A stretch of DNA of 8,102 nucleotides from Actinomycetota bacterium (GTDB lineage Bacteria > Actinomycetota > Thermoleophilia > Gaiellales > Gaiellaceae). The notes under the pieces were generated by a model that saw nothing but the letters and a program-made list of their open reading frames with translations, made no database searches and was not told the origin of the DNA. The translations under genes and the position numbers were made by a program. This document shows, piece by piece, positions 1-5,824 of this stretch; within the stretch, counting starts at the first letter, position 1; each line of letters opens with the position of its first letter. Location: the NCBI GenBank assembly GCA_013816275.1, contig JACDER010000053.1, positions 1 to 8,102 of the forward strand. Reading direction: 5' to 3'.

Positions 1-533
1 ACTTCGCGCAGCTTCTTCGGGGTCACGTCCTCGCTCGCCGGATAGACGGGAGCGAAATCGGCGGTCGCGACCAATCCGTTCAGGTCGAACGAGCGAACGT
101 CGAAGCCATAGCGCCCCGGTCGTCCTCTCAGCCGCACGCGCTGCCCCGGCTGAAGCTGACGGGTGAGCCAGGGCTGGTTGAACCAGGTCGCGGAGATCGA
201 GCCGCTGTCATCGGCGACCTTCGCCGTCAGGATCTTCAGGCGTCCCCGGCGTCGCTCCGAGACGGAGATGACCTCGCCGGCGATCGCCACTTCCTCCGTC
301 CCGAACAGGTCGGCGATCCGCCGCTCCGGAGCCGCGGACTCGTACCGGCGCGGCCGGTAGCGGAGCAGGTCGCCGATCTTCCTCAGCCCGAGCTTGGCGA
401 GCCTGGCCCGGACCGTAGGCCCCACGCCGTCCAGCACGTCGAGCGGCCGGTCGAGCGCGTCGGGGCTCGGCGCGCCTCTCGGGCGCGGCCACTGAGCGGG
501 AGGGTCCAGGCCGGCGAAGCCGCTGGGGAGCAC
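1..533 (-). CDS. recG: ATP-dependent DNA helicase RecG, N-terminal part (cut by window edge)
   Basis: RecG unwinds and remodels stalled replication forks and Holliday junctions in the cytoplasm. Only the first 177 residues are present. They match the N-terminal wedge region: a helix-hairpin-helix-like segment at about residues 31-64 (LDGVGPTVRARLAKLGL then IGDLLRYRPRRYE), followed by an OB-fold that binds the branch point (ATWFNQPWL near residue 114) and the linker FAPVYPASEDVTPKKLRE, a RecG hallmark. The helicase motor motifs lie beyond the window. I chose the GTG at 533 because a TACACT box sits exactly 6 bases upstream, as at rpmB; no Shine-Dalgarno is visible and no ATG precedes it in frame. 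rpmB followed by recG is a common actinobacterial arrangement. Family assignment is firm; the start is an inference. Confidence 0.88.
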   Translation of the reverse strand, partial: MLPSGFAGLDPPAQWPRPRGAPSPDALDRPLDVLDGVGPTVRARLAKLGLRKIGDLLRYRPRRYESAAPERRIADLFGTEEVAIAGEVISVSERRRGRLKILTAKVADDSGSISATWFNQPWLTRQLQPGQRVRLRGRPGRYGFDVRSFDLNGLVATADFAPVYPASEDVTPKKLRE

Positions 534-539
534 GCCTGC

Positions 540-545
540 AGTGTA
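540..545 (-). promoter_or_regulatory. Candidate -10 box (TACACT) for leaderless recG transcript
   Basis: On the minus strand TACACT is followed by 6 bases (GCAGGC) and then the GTG start of recG. The same hexamer at the same spacing precedes rpmB. There is no convincing -35. The layout matches actinobacterial leaderless promoters, where transcription begins at the start codon. This is inference from position and sequence only. Confidence 0.5.
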
Positions 546-561
546 GGAGTGGGTCCGGCTA

Positions 562-724
562 GGAGGGCTTGGCGGAATACCGCTCGTCGTCGGGGTGCGA
601 CGGTCGTTCCGAGGCAAGGACGCAGGGAGCGCTCGTATGCTTGTCATACGGGCGCGACTGAGGACGCCGCCTCGGGGCGAGCGGCGCGGCCCGACGGCAC
701 AGACTGTATTTCGCCAAGCCCTCC
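562..724 (+). repeat. 163-bp structured repeat, copy 1 (between rpmB and recG)
   Basis: This copy has the same length as the element at 6037-6199. A 57-bp core at 611-667 is 49/57 identical to 6087-6143 with no gaps. Core blocks GAGGCAAGGACGCAGGGAG and GCGCGACTGAGGACGC flank a perfect 11-bp hairpin (629-639 with 645-655, one U.G pair, loop CTTGT). CGGCACA recurs 27 bases after the core in both copies. A 19-bp closing stem pairs 562-580 with 706-724 (one G.U). Further local hairpins can be drawn at about 585-602 and 666-685. The G.U pairs form only if the plus strand is the RNA, so strand + is given as a weak inference. I do not recognise the family; it could be a small non-coding RNA, a cis-regulatory RNA or a miniature mobile element. 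It has no protein-coding capacity. Confidence 0.75.
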
Positions 725-739
725 CTAGGAGGGCTTGGC
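713..739 (-). terminator. 12-bp hairpin with the rpmB stop codon as its loop
   Basis: GCCAAGCCCTCC (713-724) and GGAGGGCTTGGC (728-739) are perfect inverted repeats. The 3-base spacer 725-727 is exactly the TAG stop of rpmB on the minus strand. The stem could end rpmB transcription, but no T-run follows in that direction, so it is not a standard intrinsic terminator. The strand 713-724 also pairs with 562-573, so this hairpin and the closing stem of the repeat exclude each other. Confidence 0.45.
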
Positions 740-931
740 CGGAGCGGCTTTCTGCACCTTGTTGCCCTTGAGGCAGCGGGTGCAGACGTAGACGCGCTTC
801 GCGGCGCCGTTCACCAGGATGCGAACGCGCTGCAGATTCGGCTCGAACCGGCGTCGCGTCGCCACCATGGAGTGGCTCCGGCTGTTGCCGAACGAGGGCT
901 TCTTGCCACAGACTGAGCAGACCTTGGACAC
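725..931 (-). CDS. rpmB: 50S ribosomal protein L28 (bL28)
   Basis: This is a structural protein of the large ribosomal subunit, 68 residues long, within the family's usual range. The opening [20 protein letters not shown] is the bL28 signature. Cysteine pairs C5/C8 and C50/C53 (YVCTRC) form the zinc-ribbon knuckles of the zinc-binding (C+) form. The start is placed at GTG 931 because bL28 proteins begin with SKVC right after the initiator, and because TACACT lies 6 bases upstream. A longer in-frame GTG at 955 would add eight residues and overlap the preceding reductase gene by 11 bases; it is less likely. The C-terminal tail is Ala/Pro/Lys-rich, and its last four codons plus the stop form one arm and the loop of a 12-bp hairpin. 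Confidence 0.94.
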   Translation of the reverse strand: MSKVCSVCGKKPSFGNSRSHSMVATRRRFEPNLQRVRILVNGAAKRVYVCTRCLKGNKVQKAAPAKPS

Positions 932-937
932 GCGGCG

Positions 938-943
938 AGTGTA
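938..943 (-). promoter_or_regulatory. Candidate -10 box (TACACT) for leaderless rpmB transcript
   Basis: TACACT on the minus strand is followed by CGCCGC and the GTG start of rpmB. It is identical to the box and spacing before recG. It overlaps the end of the aldo/keto reductase gene, giving rpmB its own promoter next to an upstream gene. No clear -35 is seen. Confidence 0.5.
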
Positions 944-944
944 G

Positions 945-1883
945 CTATTCGGCACGAATTTGGTTCAGGGCCTCGAGATCTTCCTCGCTCAGGTCCCACT
1001 CGCCGGCCGCCGCGTTGGTCCGCGCCTGCTCCGGCGACGTCGCGCCCGCGATGACGGAACCGACGGCCGGTTTCGCGGCGAGCCCGGAGATCGCGACCTC
1101 CAGCAGCGTCTTGCCCCGTTCCTGCCCGAACCGCTCGAGTGCCTCGATCTGATCGAAGACGTCGTCGGTCAGGCGCTCCGGCCGGCCCTCGAGACGCGTT
1201 CCCGGCGGAGGAGGATGGCCGCGGCGGTACTTCCCGGTCAGGAGGCCGTGGGCGAGGGGGAAGTAGGGCAGGATCCCGATCCCGTACTGCACGCAGGCGG
1301 GCGCGAGCTCGGCCTCGACCCCGCGGGCGAGCAGCGAATAGTGGTTCTGCGCGCCGATGAACCTGGTGCCGCCGTCGCGGCGCGCGACGTGCTCGGCCTC
1401 GACCACCTGCCAGGCCGCGCGGTTCGACGAGCCGATGTAGCGCACCTTGCCCTCGCGAACGAGCTCGTCGAGCGCGGCAAGGGTCTCCTCGATCGGAGTC
1501 ACGGGGTCGGGGAAATGGAACTGGTAGAGGTCGATCCACTCGGTCTGAAGGCGCTGAAGCGAGCTTTCGACCGCGGCTCGTATGTAGCGCCGCGATCCGC
1601 GCGCGCCCCAGTCCGGCCTGTTCTTGCCTTGCATGTCGCCGCCGAACTTCGTGGCCAGGACTACTTCGTCGCGGCGGCCCTCGAGGGCGTCGCCGATGAA
1701 CGACTCGCTGTCTCCGCCGCCGCCGTAGATGTCTGCGGTGTCGATCAGCGTGATCCCCGCGTCGATCGCGGCCTCGACCACCGCTCGTGTCTGCCGGCGG
1801 TCGCAGCGCGTGCCGAAGTTGTTCGTGCCGAGCCCGACGACCGAGACCATGAGGCCCGACGAGCCGAGCGCCCTGTGCTTCAC
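945..1883 (-). CDS. Aldo/keto reductase, NADP(H)-dependent
   Basis: This is a soluble TIM-barrel oxidoreductase that would reduce carbonyls or act on sugars with NADPH; the substrate cannot be read from sequence. It has 312 residues, normal for the family. The AKR catalytic tetrad is present: D48 and Y53 in [20 protein letters not shown]79 in LATKFGG and H123 in LYQFHFPDP. The segment [19 protein letters not shown] and the C-terminal cofactor region [18 protein letters not shown] are typical of the voltage-gated potassium channel beta-subunit/YajO-like branch. The GTG at 1883 starts 5 bases after the ribH stop, so it is probably co-transcribed with ribH. The N-terminal [18 protein letters not shown] matches family starts. 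No specific link to riboflavin synthesis is known to me. Confidence 0.9.
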   Translation of the reverse strand: MKHRALGSSGLMVSVVGLGTNNFGTRCDRRQTRAVVEAAIDAGITLIDTADIYGGGGDSESFIGDALEGRRDEVVLATKFGGDMQGKNRPDWGARGSRRYIRAAVESSLQRLQTEWIDLYQFHFPDPVTPIEETLAALDELVREGKVRYIGSSNRAAWQVVEAEHVARRDGGTRFIGAQNHYSLLARGVEAELAPACVQYGIGILPYFPLAHGLLTGKYRRGHPPPPGTRLEGRPERLTDDVFDQIEALERFGQERGKTLLEVAISGLAAKPAVGSVIAGATSPEQARTNAAAGEWDLSEEDLEALNQIRAE

Positions 1884-1896
1884 AGGCTCTAGCCTG
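1883..1896 (-). other. Small palindrome spanning ribH stop and reductase start
   Basis: CAGGCT and AGCCTG form a 6-base inverted repeat around CT (a 5-bp stem with a TCTA loop if folded). On the minus strand it covers the TAG stop of ribH and the first base of the next GTG. It might modulate translation of the reductase, but it is short and could be chance. Confidence 0.25.
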
Positions 1897-2740
1897 CGGA
1901 AGCGCGGAGCTTGGTGAACATGTCCGCCATCTCGAGCGCGCTGTGCACCGCGTCGACTGCGCGGTCGATCCGGGCCTCGGCCTGCTGCCGCGTCTCGCAC
2001 GTGAGGACGCCGAACGACACAGGTGTCCCGGTCTCGAGCGCGGCGAGCTGGAGGCCGCTCGCGGCCTCGGACGAGATGAAGTCGAAGTGCTTGGTCTCGC
2101 CGCGGATGACACAGCCGAGGGCCACGACGCACGCGTAGCGGCGCGTCTTCGCGAGCGCCATCGCCGCAAGCGGGAGCTCGAATGCTCCCGGCACGACGGC
2201 GATCGTGATCGCATCCTTGGCGACGCCGCTCAGCTCGAGCTCGTCCAGCGCCCGCTCGAGCAGCCGATTCGTGATCTCACCGTTGTACCGGCTCACGACC
2301 ACCGCAACGGCCAACCGATCGCCGTGCGACTCCCCCTCCAGCGCCCGGTAGCCGTCCGGGACGTCGAGACCCGCGGGGGCGTGGTCGACCACGGGCTCCG
2401 GCTCGTCCGTCGTCTCCGGCTCCGGCTCGTCCGTCGTCTCCGGCTCCGGATCGGGCTCCACTGCATAGTCGGGAACGGGCTCGGAAAAGGCGGGAACGGG
2501 CTCGGAGAAGGCGGGGAGCGCCTCGGCGAGCGGCGCGGGCTCCGGCTCTACCTCTTCGACTTCCTCCACCTCGGCTTCCTCCACCACGTCCTCGGCGGCG
2601 TAAGCAGGCACGGGCTCGTACGGCTTCGCCGTCTCCCAGGGCGGCCGCTCGGGCTCGGGATCCGGGTCGGGATTCCGCTTCTCCTCGACCTCCTCGTCGA
2701 GGTCGAATGGCCGCCGGAAGTCGTCGTAGCGCTCAGTCAT
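1889..2740 (-). CDS. ribH: 6,7-dimethyl-8-ribityllumazine synthase with long acidic N-terminal extension
   Basis: This enzyme condenses 5-amino-6-ribitylaminouracil with 3,4-dihydroxy-2-butanone 4-phosphate to lumazine, the penultimate riboflavin step. It has 283 residues against about 155 for ordinary RibH. The catalytic domain runs from about residue 139 to the end: SRYNGEIT (150-157), VPGAFELP (183-190), GCVIRGETKHFDF (209-221) with proton-transfer His218, FGVLT (243-247) and Arg257. The GxKxGN loop usually found after that Arg is missing. Residues 1 to about 128 are low-complexity, rich in Glu, Asp, Pro and Val, with EPEPETTD and FSEPVPA repeats and no homology I recognise. The ATG at 2740 overlaps the end of ribBA by 8 bases; another in-frame ATG lies at 2749. 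Function is firm, the role of the extension unknown. Confidence 0.93.
   Translation of the reverse strand: MTERYDDFRRPFDLDEEVEEKRNPDPDPEPERPPWETAKPYEPVPAYAAEDVVEEAEVEEVEEVEPEPAPLAEALPAFSEPVPAFSEPVPDYAVEPDPEPETTDEPEPETTDEPEPVVDHAPAGLDVPDGYRALEGESHGDRLAVAVVVSRYNGEITNRLLERALDELELSGVAKDAITIAVVPGAFELPLAAMALAKTRRYACVVALGCVIRGETKHFDFISSEAASGLQLAALETGTPVSFGVLTCETRQQAEARIDRAVDAVHSALEMADMFTKLRASAG
2394..2449 (-). repeat. 24-bp tandem repeat in ribH extension (2.3 copies)
   Basis: Two exact 24-bp units (2394-2417 and 2418-2441) are followed by a partial third unit of 8 bases. They encode EPEPETTD repeated in frame. The exact identity suggests recent slippage expansion within the acidic N-terminal region of RibH. 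Confidence 0.85.
2470..2511 (-). repeat. 21-bp tandem repeat in ribH extension (2 copies)
   Basis: The units 2470-2490 and 2491-2511 differ at one base (aaaagg against agaagg) and a degenerate third begins at 2512. They encode the in-frame repeat FSEPVPA in the low-complexity extension of RibH. Confidence 0.8.
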
Positions 2741-3989
2741 CCTGCGCATTCTCTACGTCGTATCGGAGGTCCTGATGGTGGAGGCGATGTCCGAGCTTCT
2801 CCTTCTTGGTCCTCAGGTACCCGAGGTTCTCGGCGTTGGGCGGAATCTCGATCGGAACCTGCTCGACGACGGAGAGACCGAACCCCTCGAGTCCGACGAT
2901 CTTCTTCGGGTTGTTCGTGAGGATGCGGATCGTCGAGAGGCCGAGGTCTGCCAGGATCTGGCTGCCGATTCCCCAGTCGCGGGAGTCGGCCGGAAAGCCG
3001 AGCTCGAGGTTCGCCTCGACGGTGTCGAGGCCGGTCTCCTGGAGCTCGTACGCCTTCAACTTGTTGAGCAGGCCGATGCCGCGGCCCTCCTGCGCCATGT
3101 ATAGGAGCACGCCACGGTCCTCGGAGGCGATCCGGTGCAATGCCAGGTCGAGTTGCTCGCCGCAGTCGCAGCGCAACGAGTGGAAGACGTCGCCGGTCAG
3201 GCACTCTGAGTGGACGCGGACAAGGACGTCGTCGGCACCCTCGACCGCGCCCCTGACGAGGGCCAGATGGGGGCGGCCGGTCAGCGTCTCGCGGTAGGCG
3301 ATCGCCGTGAACTCGCCGTACTCGGTCGGGAGCCGGAGCTGGGCGGTACGCTCGACGAGCTTCTCGGTCCTGCGCCGGTACTCGACCAGATCGGTGACGG
3401 TGATCATCTTCAGCCCGTGCCGTTCGCAGTACGGGATCAGGTCGGCGACACGCGCCATCGTCCCGTCCTCGTTCATCACCTCGCAGACGACGCCCGCGGC
3501 GGTGAGACCGGCGAGGCGGGCGAGGTCGATCGACGCCTCGGTCTGGCCCATCCGCTCGAGCACGCCCCCGGCGCGCCCGCGAAGGGGAAGGATGTGACCG
3601 CCCTCGATCAGGTCGTGCGGCGTCGACTTCGGGTCGATCGCGACCGCGATCGTGTGTGCCCGGTCGGCTGCGGAGACTCCCGTCGCGATCCCCTCCCGTG
3701 CGTCGATCGTGGTCGTGTACGCGGTTCCGAGCCTCGATTCCCGGCTCGACGCCAGGAGGCGCAGCTGGAGCTCGTCGGTTCGCTCTTCCGTCAGGCAGAG
3801 GCAGATCACGCCTCGTCCGTGGGTGGCCATGAAGTTGATCGCTTCCGGCGTGGCGAACTCCGCCGCGATCGTCAGATCGCCTTCGTTCTCCCGGTCGGGT
3901 GCGTCGACGACGACAACGAACTTGCCCTGACGAACGTCGGCGATGGCGTCCTCGATGGTCGCAAAGGCCGTGCGCTCCTGAAGTGCCAT
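2733..3989 (-). CDS. ribBA: Bifunctional 3,4-dihydroxy-2-butanone 4-phosphate synthase / GTP cyclohydrolase II
   Basis: This protein of 418 residues supplies both branches of riboflavin synthesis. The N-terminal domain (about 1-205) converts ribulose 5-phosphate to dihydroxybutanone phosphate; DRENEGD (32-38) holds metal ligand Glu34. The segment GVLERMGQTEASIDLARLAG has Gln149 where E. coli RibB has metal-binding His153. The C-terminal domain (about 210-405) is GTP cyclohydrolase II: SECLTGD and RCDCG give zinc ligands C263, C274 and C276, with YMAQEGRGIGL (297-307), RDWGIGSQIL (337-346) and LTNNPKK (357-363). Tyr314, equivalent to E. coli RibA Tyr105, is kept, which favours ordinary GCH II chemistry over the formamide-releasing variant. 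The ATG at 3989 follows a TACGAT box by 7 bases. The gene overlaps ribH by 8 bases, suggesting translational coupling. Confidence 0.96.
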   Translation of the reverse strand: MALQERTAFATIEDAIADVRQGKFVVVVDAPDRENEGDLTIAAEFATPEAINFMATHGRGVICLCLTEERTDELQLRLLASSRESRLGTAYTTTIDAREGIATGVSAADRAHTIAVAIDPKSTPHDLIEGGHILPLRGRAGGVLERMGQTEASIDLARLAGLTAAGVVCEVMNEDGTMARVADLIPYCERHGLKMITVTDLVEYRRRTEKLVERTAQLRLPTEYGEFTAIAYRETLTGRPHLALVRGAVEGADDVLVRVHSECLTGDVFHSLRCDCGEQLDLALHRIASEDRGVLLYMAQEGRGIGLLNKLKAYELQETGLDTVEANLELGFPADSRDWGIGSQILADLGLSTIRILTNNPKKIVGLEGFGLSVVEQVPIEIPPNAENLGYLRTKKEKLGHRLHHQDLRYDVENAQDD

Positions 3990-3996
3990 CGGGCTA

Positions 3997-4002
3997 ATCG
4001 TA
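3997..4002 (-). promoter_or_regulatory. Candidate -10 box (TACGAT) for leaderless ribBA transcript
   Basis: TACGAT on the minus strand is followed by TAGCCCG (7 bases) and the ATG of ribBA. It lies in the 63-bp gap between ribE and ribBA, which holds no other recognisable signal. No good -35 and no Shine-Dalgarno are seen, which fits a leaderless start. Confidence 0.5.
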
Positions 4003-4052
4003 TTGACTCCCCAGCAACTGCCGGACGGAGGCCTACCCCTCGGCGATCAGCC

Positions 4053-4607
4053 TCACCTGCCCGGCAACAACCGCTCGACGTACTTCGCGAGCACGTCGGC
4101 CTCGAGGTTGACCGCGTCGCCCGGGCGCAGGGCGCCGAGCGTCGTCACCTCGAGTGTGTGCGCGACGAGCGCCACCGTGAACGAGTCCTGGTCGAGCTCG
4201 GCGATCGTCAGCGAGACACCCTCCACGGTGATCGAGCCCTTCTCGACGCAGTACCGGAGGATCTCTGGAGGGGCCTCGACCGTCAGCCGGACGTCTCCGC
4301 CGCGTTCGGCCGAGCGCACCCGGCCGACGCCGTCGACGTGACCCTGGACGTAGTGCCCTCCGAGAGGCTCCCCGGCCCGGAGCGCCGGCTCGAGGTTCAC
4401 CTCGTCTCCGAAGGGCTTCCCACGCGCAAGCGTCTCCTCCATGACGTCGAAGAAGAGGCGGCCGTCCTCGCGTCCTGTGACGGTCAGGCAGATTCCGTCA
4501 ACCGACACGGAATCGCCGATCCCCGGCTCGAGGGCCGACTCGACGACCAGGCCACCGTCGGCAAACGAGACCACGCGGCCGCGCTCCCGAACGATTCCCG
4601 TGAACAC
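4053..4607 (-). CDS. ribE: Riboflavin synthase, alpha chain
   Basis: This enzyme dismutates two molecules of 6,7-dimethyl-8-ribityllumazine into riboflavin and the RibH substrate, the last step of the pathway. It has 184 residues, slightly short for a family near 200. Two lumazine-binding barrels are visible. The first (about 1-89) has the essential start MFTGIV, GDSVSVDGICLTVT (31-44) and NLEPAL; the second (about 90-184) has GGHYVQGHVDG (83-93), KGSITVEGVSLTI (123-135) and VNLEADVLAKYVERL (166-180). The start is fixed by MFTGIV: a GTG at 4607, only 9 bases after the propeller stop. A TAGATT box 6 bases upstream overlaps that stop codon. No Shine-Dalgarno is visible. Confidence 0.96.
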   Translation of the reverse strand: MFTGIVRERGRVVSFADGGLVVESALEPGIGDSVSVDGICLTVTGREDGRLFFDVMEETLARGKPFGDEVNLEPALRAGEPLGGHYVQGHVDGVGRVRSAERGGDVRLTVEAPPEILRYCVEKGSITVEGVSLTIAELDQDSFTVALVAHTLEVTTLGALRPGDAVNLEADVLAKYVERLLPGR

Positions 4608-4613
4608 GAGAAG

Positions 4614-4619
4614 AATCTA
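4614..4619 (-). promoter_or_regulatory. Candidate -10 box (TAGATT) for leaderless ribE transcript
   Basis: TAGATT on the minus strand is followed by CTTCTC and the GTG of ribE. Its first three bases are also the stop codon of the propeller gene. If real, it restarts transcription of the riboflavin genes downstream of the inserted propeller gene. It has no clear -35. Confidence 0.45.
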
Positions 4620-5777
4620 GCCGCAGCGGTTCAAGACGAGCGTGTCGAACTTGGTTTCGGCTCTGTAGTCTCCGACCGCCCACACCTGACCCGAATGGAG
4701 CGCCGCAACTCCTGCCAGGACGTTGTACCCGTCGGGTGGACTGGGGCTCGGACTGGAAACGAGCGTCCAGGCAGCCCCGTTCCAGTGGAGGACCATGGTC
4801 TTGTAGCCAGACGGGGTCTCGGGCTGTGCGGCCGAGATGCCGACTGCCCACACGTCGTTCGCCGAAACGGAGGCAACTCCCGCGAGCAAATTCAGGAAGG
4901 CTCCCCCCGACGGGCTACCCACAACTTGCCACGAGCTTCCGTTCCAGTGTTCGATCAGGTTCGTCGCGTAGCTGTTGTTCGGCCCCAGGATGTAACCCAC
5001 CGCCCAGACGTTGTTGCTGGCGATGGCGTCGACCGCAGTCAGGTGATTCGGCGTTGTCCCTCGGCTGGGGCTCGGGACGACCTTCCAGGACTTGCCGTTC
5101 CAGTGCTCGATGAGCGTCTTCGAGACGCCGTTCTTCAGCACCCTGCCAACGGCCCAGATGTCCGAAGCCGACAGCGCGTCGATCGCTCGCAACGTCGAGC
5201 CCACGGGGCCGGGTGCCGCGACTACCGCCCACTCCTTCCCGTTCCAGTGCTCGATCAGAGGACGGCCAGGCCCAGTGAGATCACGGATACCGACGGCCCA
5301 CATGTTGCGGCCGGAGATGACTTCGAGGCCGGTCAGCACGGAAGACGTGGGGCTTGGGCTCTTGACGACCGTCACCCCTCCGGGCGTCCAGTGTTCGACG
5401 AGCACCTTGCTCTTTTTGGCCAGGGCGGCGCCCCCGACTGCCCAGACGCTCTTGGCCGACACGATGCCGACGTCGCTCAGGTAGTTGTCGCCGCTGCTCA
5501 CATTCCGTCCCTTGATCGCCACCCAGGCGCTCCCGTCCCAGCGCTCGAACAGGGCCCGGTCGGAACTGTTGGTCCCAGCCGCGCGCCAGTTCCCCCCCGC
5601 CCAGGCAAGGGAGGGTGAGACCGCGTCAACGGAGACGAGCGCGCTGTAGGCCTGGCCGGGGCTCGCGCTCGGGACGATGCTGAGAGTAGGCCCGCACGCC
5701 GCCGTGCGGCCCGAGCTCAGGAGTGGAAATGTCAAGGCTCCGAGCGCGATCAGCGCCCCGAGCGCCCAGGGACGCAT
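4617..5777 (-). CDS. Secreted seven-repeat beta-propeller protein of unknown function
   Basis: This 386-residue protein is of a type I recognise only by architecture. Residues 1-27 form a signal peptide: a short basic start, hydrophobic WALGALIALGALTFPLL, then a TAA|C cleavage context. The rest holds seven repeats of about 50 residues, each with xxVWAVG followed by TLIEHWNGxxWxVVxSPSP. The WAxG motifs begin at residues 59, 112, 160, 208, 258, 310 and 366. Such Trp-rich blades suggest a seven-bladed propeller displayed outside the cell, perhaps for binding; no catalytic motif is seen. Its only cysteines are C28 and C385. A lipoprotein reading of C28 is possible, but the box TAAC lacks the usual Leu/Val and has Arg at -4. 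The ATG at 5777 is preferred over the ATG at 5807 because it heads the signal peptide and follows a TAACGT box by 7 bases. Confidence 0.82.
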   Translation of the reverse strand: MRPWALGALIALGALTFPLLSSGRTAACGPTLSIVPSASPGQAYSALVSVDAVSPSLAWAGGNWRAAGTNSSDRALFERWDGSAWVAIKGRNVSSGDNYLSDVGIVSAKSVWAVGGAALAKKSKVLVEHWTPGGVTVVKSPSPTSSVLTGLEVISGRNMWAVGIRDLTGPGRPLIEHWNGKEWAVVAAPGPVGSTLRAIDALSASDIWAVGRVLKNGVSKTLIEHWNGKSWKVVPSPSRGTTPNHLTAVDAIASNNVWAVGYILGPNNSYATNLIEHWNGSSWQVVGSPSGGAFLNLLAGVASVSANDVWAVGISAAQPETPSGYKTMVLHWNGAAWTLVSSPSPSPPDGYNVLAGVAALHSGQVWAVGDYRAETKFDTLVLNRCG

Positions 5778-5784
5778 GGAGCGC

Positions 5785-5790
5785 ACGTTA
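5785..5790 (-). promoter_or_regulatory. Candidate -10 box (TAACGT) for leaderless propeller-gene transcript
   Basis: TAACGT on the minus strand is followed by GCGCTCC (7 bases) and the ATG at 5777. It supports that start and independent expression of the propeller gene. No -35 is evident. Confidence 0.45.
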
Positions 5791-5824
5791 CCGTGTTCGC
5801 CTCGCATTCGAGAGCAGCTCCGCT

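Noticed and set aside
611..667. Resemblance of the repeat core (GGCAAGGACGCAGGGAGC) to parts of the cyclic-di-GMP-I (GEMM) riboswitch
   Set aside because: Only short strings coincide; the two-helix layout, the tetraloop and its receptor are absent.
562..724. Insertion sequence or CRISPR unit as explanation for the repeat
   Set aside because: There is no transposase fragment, no regularly spaced array, and the two copies differ in their terminal sequences, unlike ordinary IS ends.
713..739. Classical rho-independent terminator for rpmB
   Set aside because: The stem is strong, but no T-run follows it in the direction of rpmB transcription, so only a low-confidence terminator label is kept.
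960..1892. A 310-codon plus-strand open frame opposite the aldo/keto reductase
   Set aside because: It lies exactly against a gene with an intact catalytic tetrad, and its translation looks like reverse-complement noise.
811..2214. A 467-codon minus-strand frame overlapping rpmB, the reductase and ribH
   Set aside because: It is Arg/Ser-rich and out of frame with three recognisable proteins; a frame shadow.
3210..5618. An 802-codon open frame on the plus strand, antisense to ribBA, ribE and the propeller gene
   Set aside because: It mirrors three convincing genes on the other strand, is Arg/Asp/Gly/Val-rich with no recognisable domain, and such frames are expected opposite GC-rich codons.
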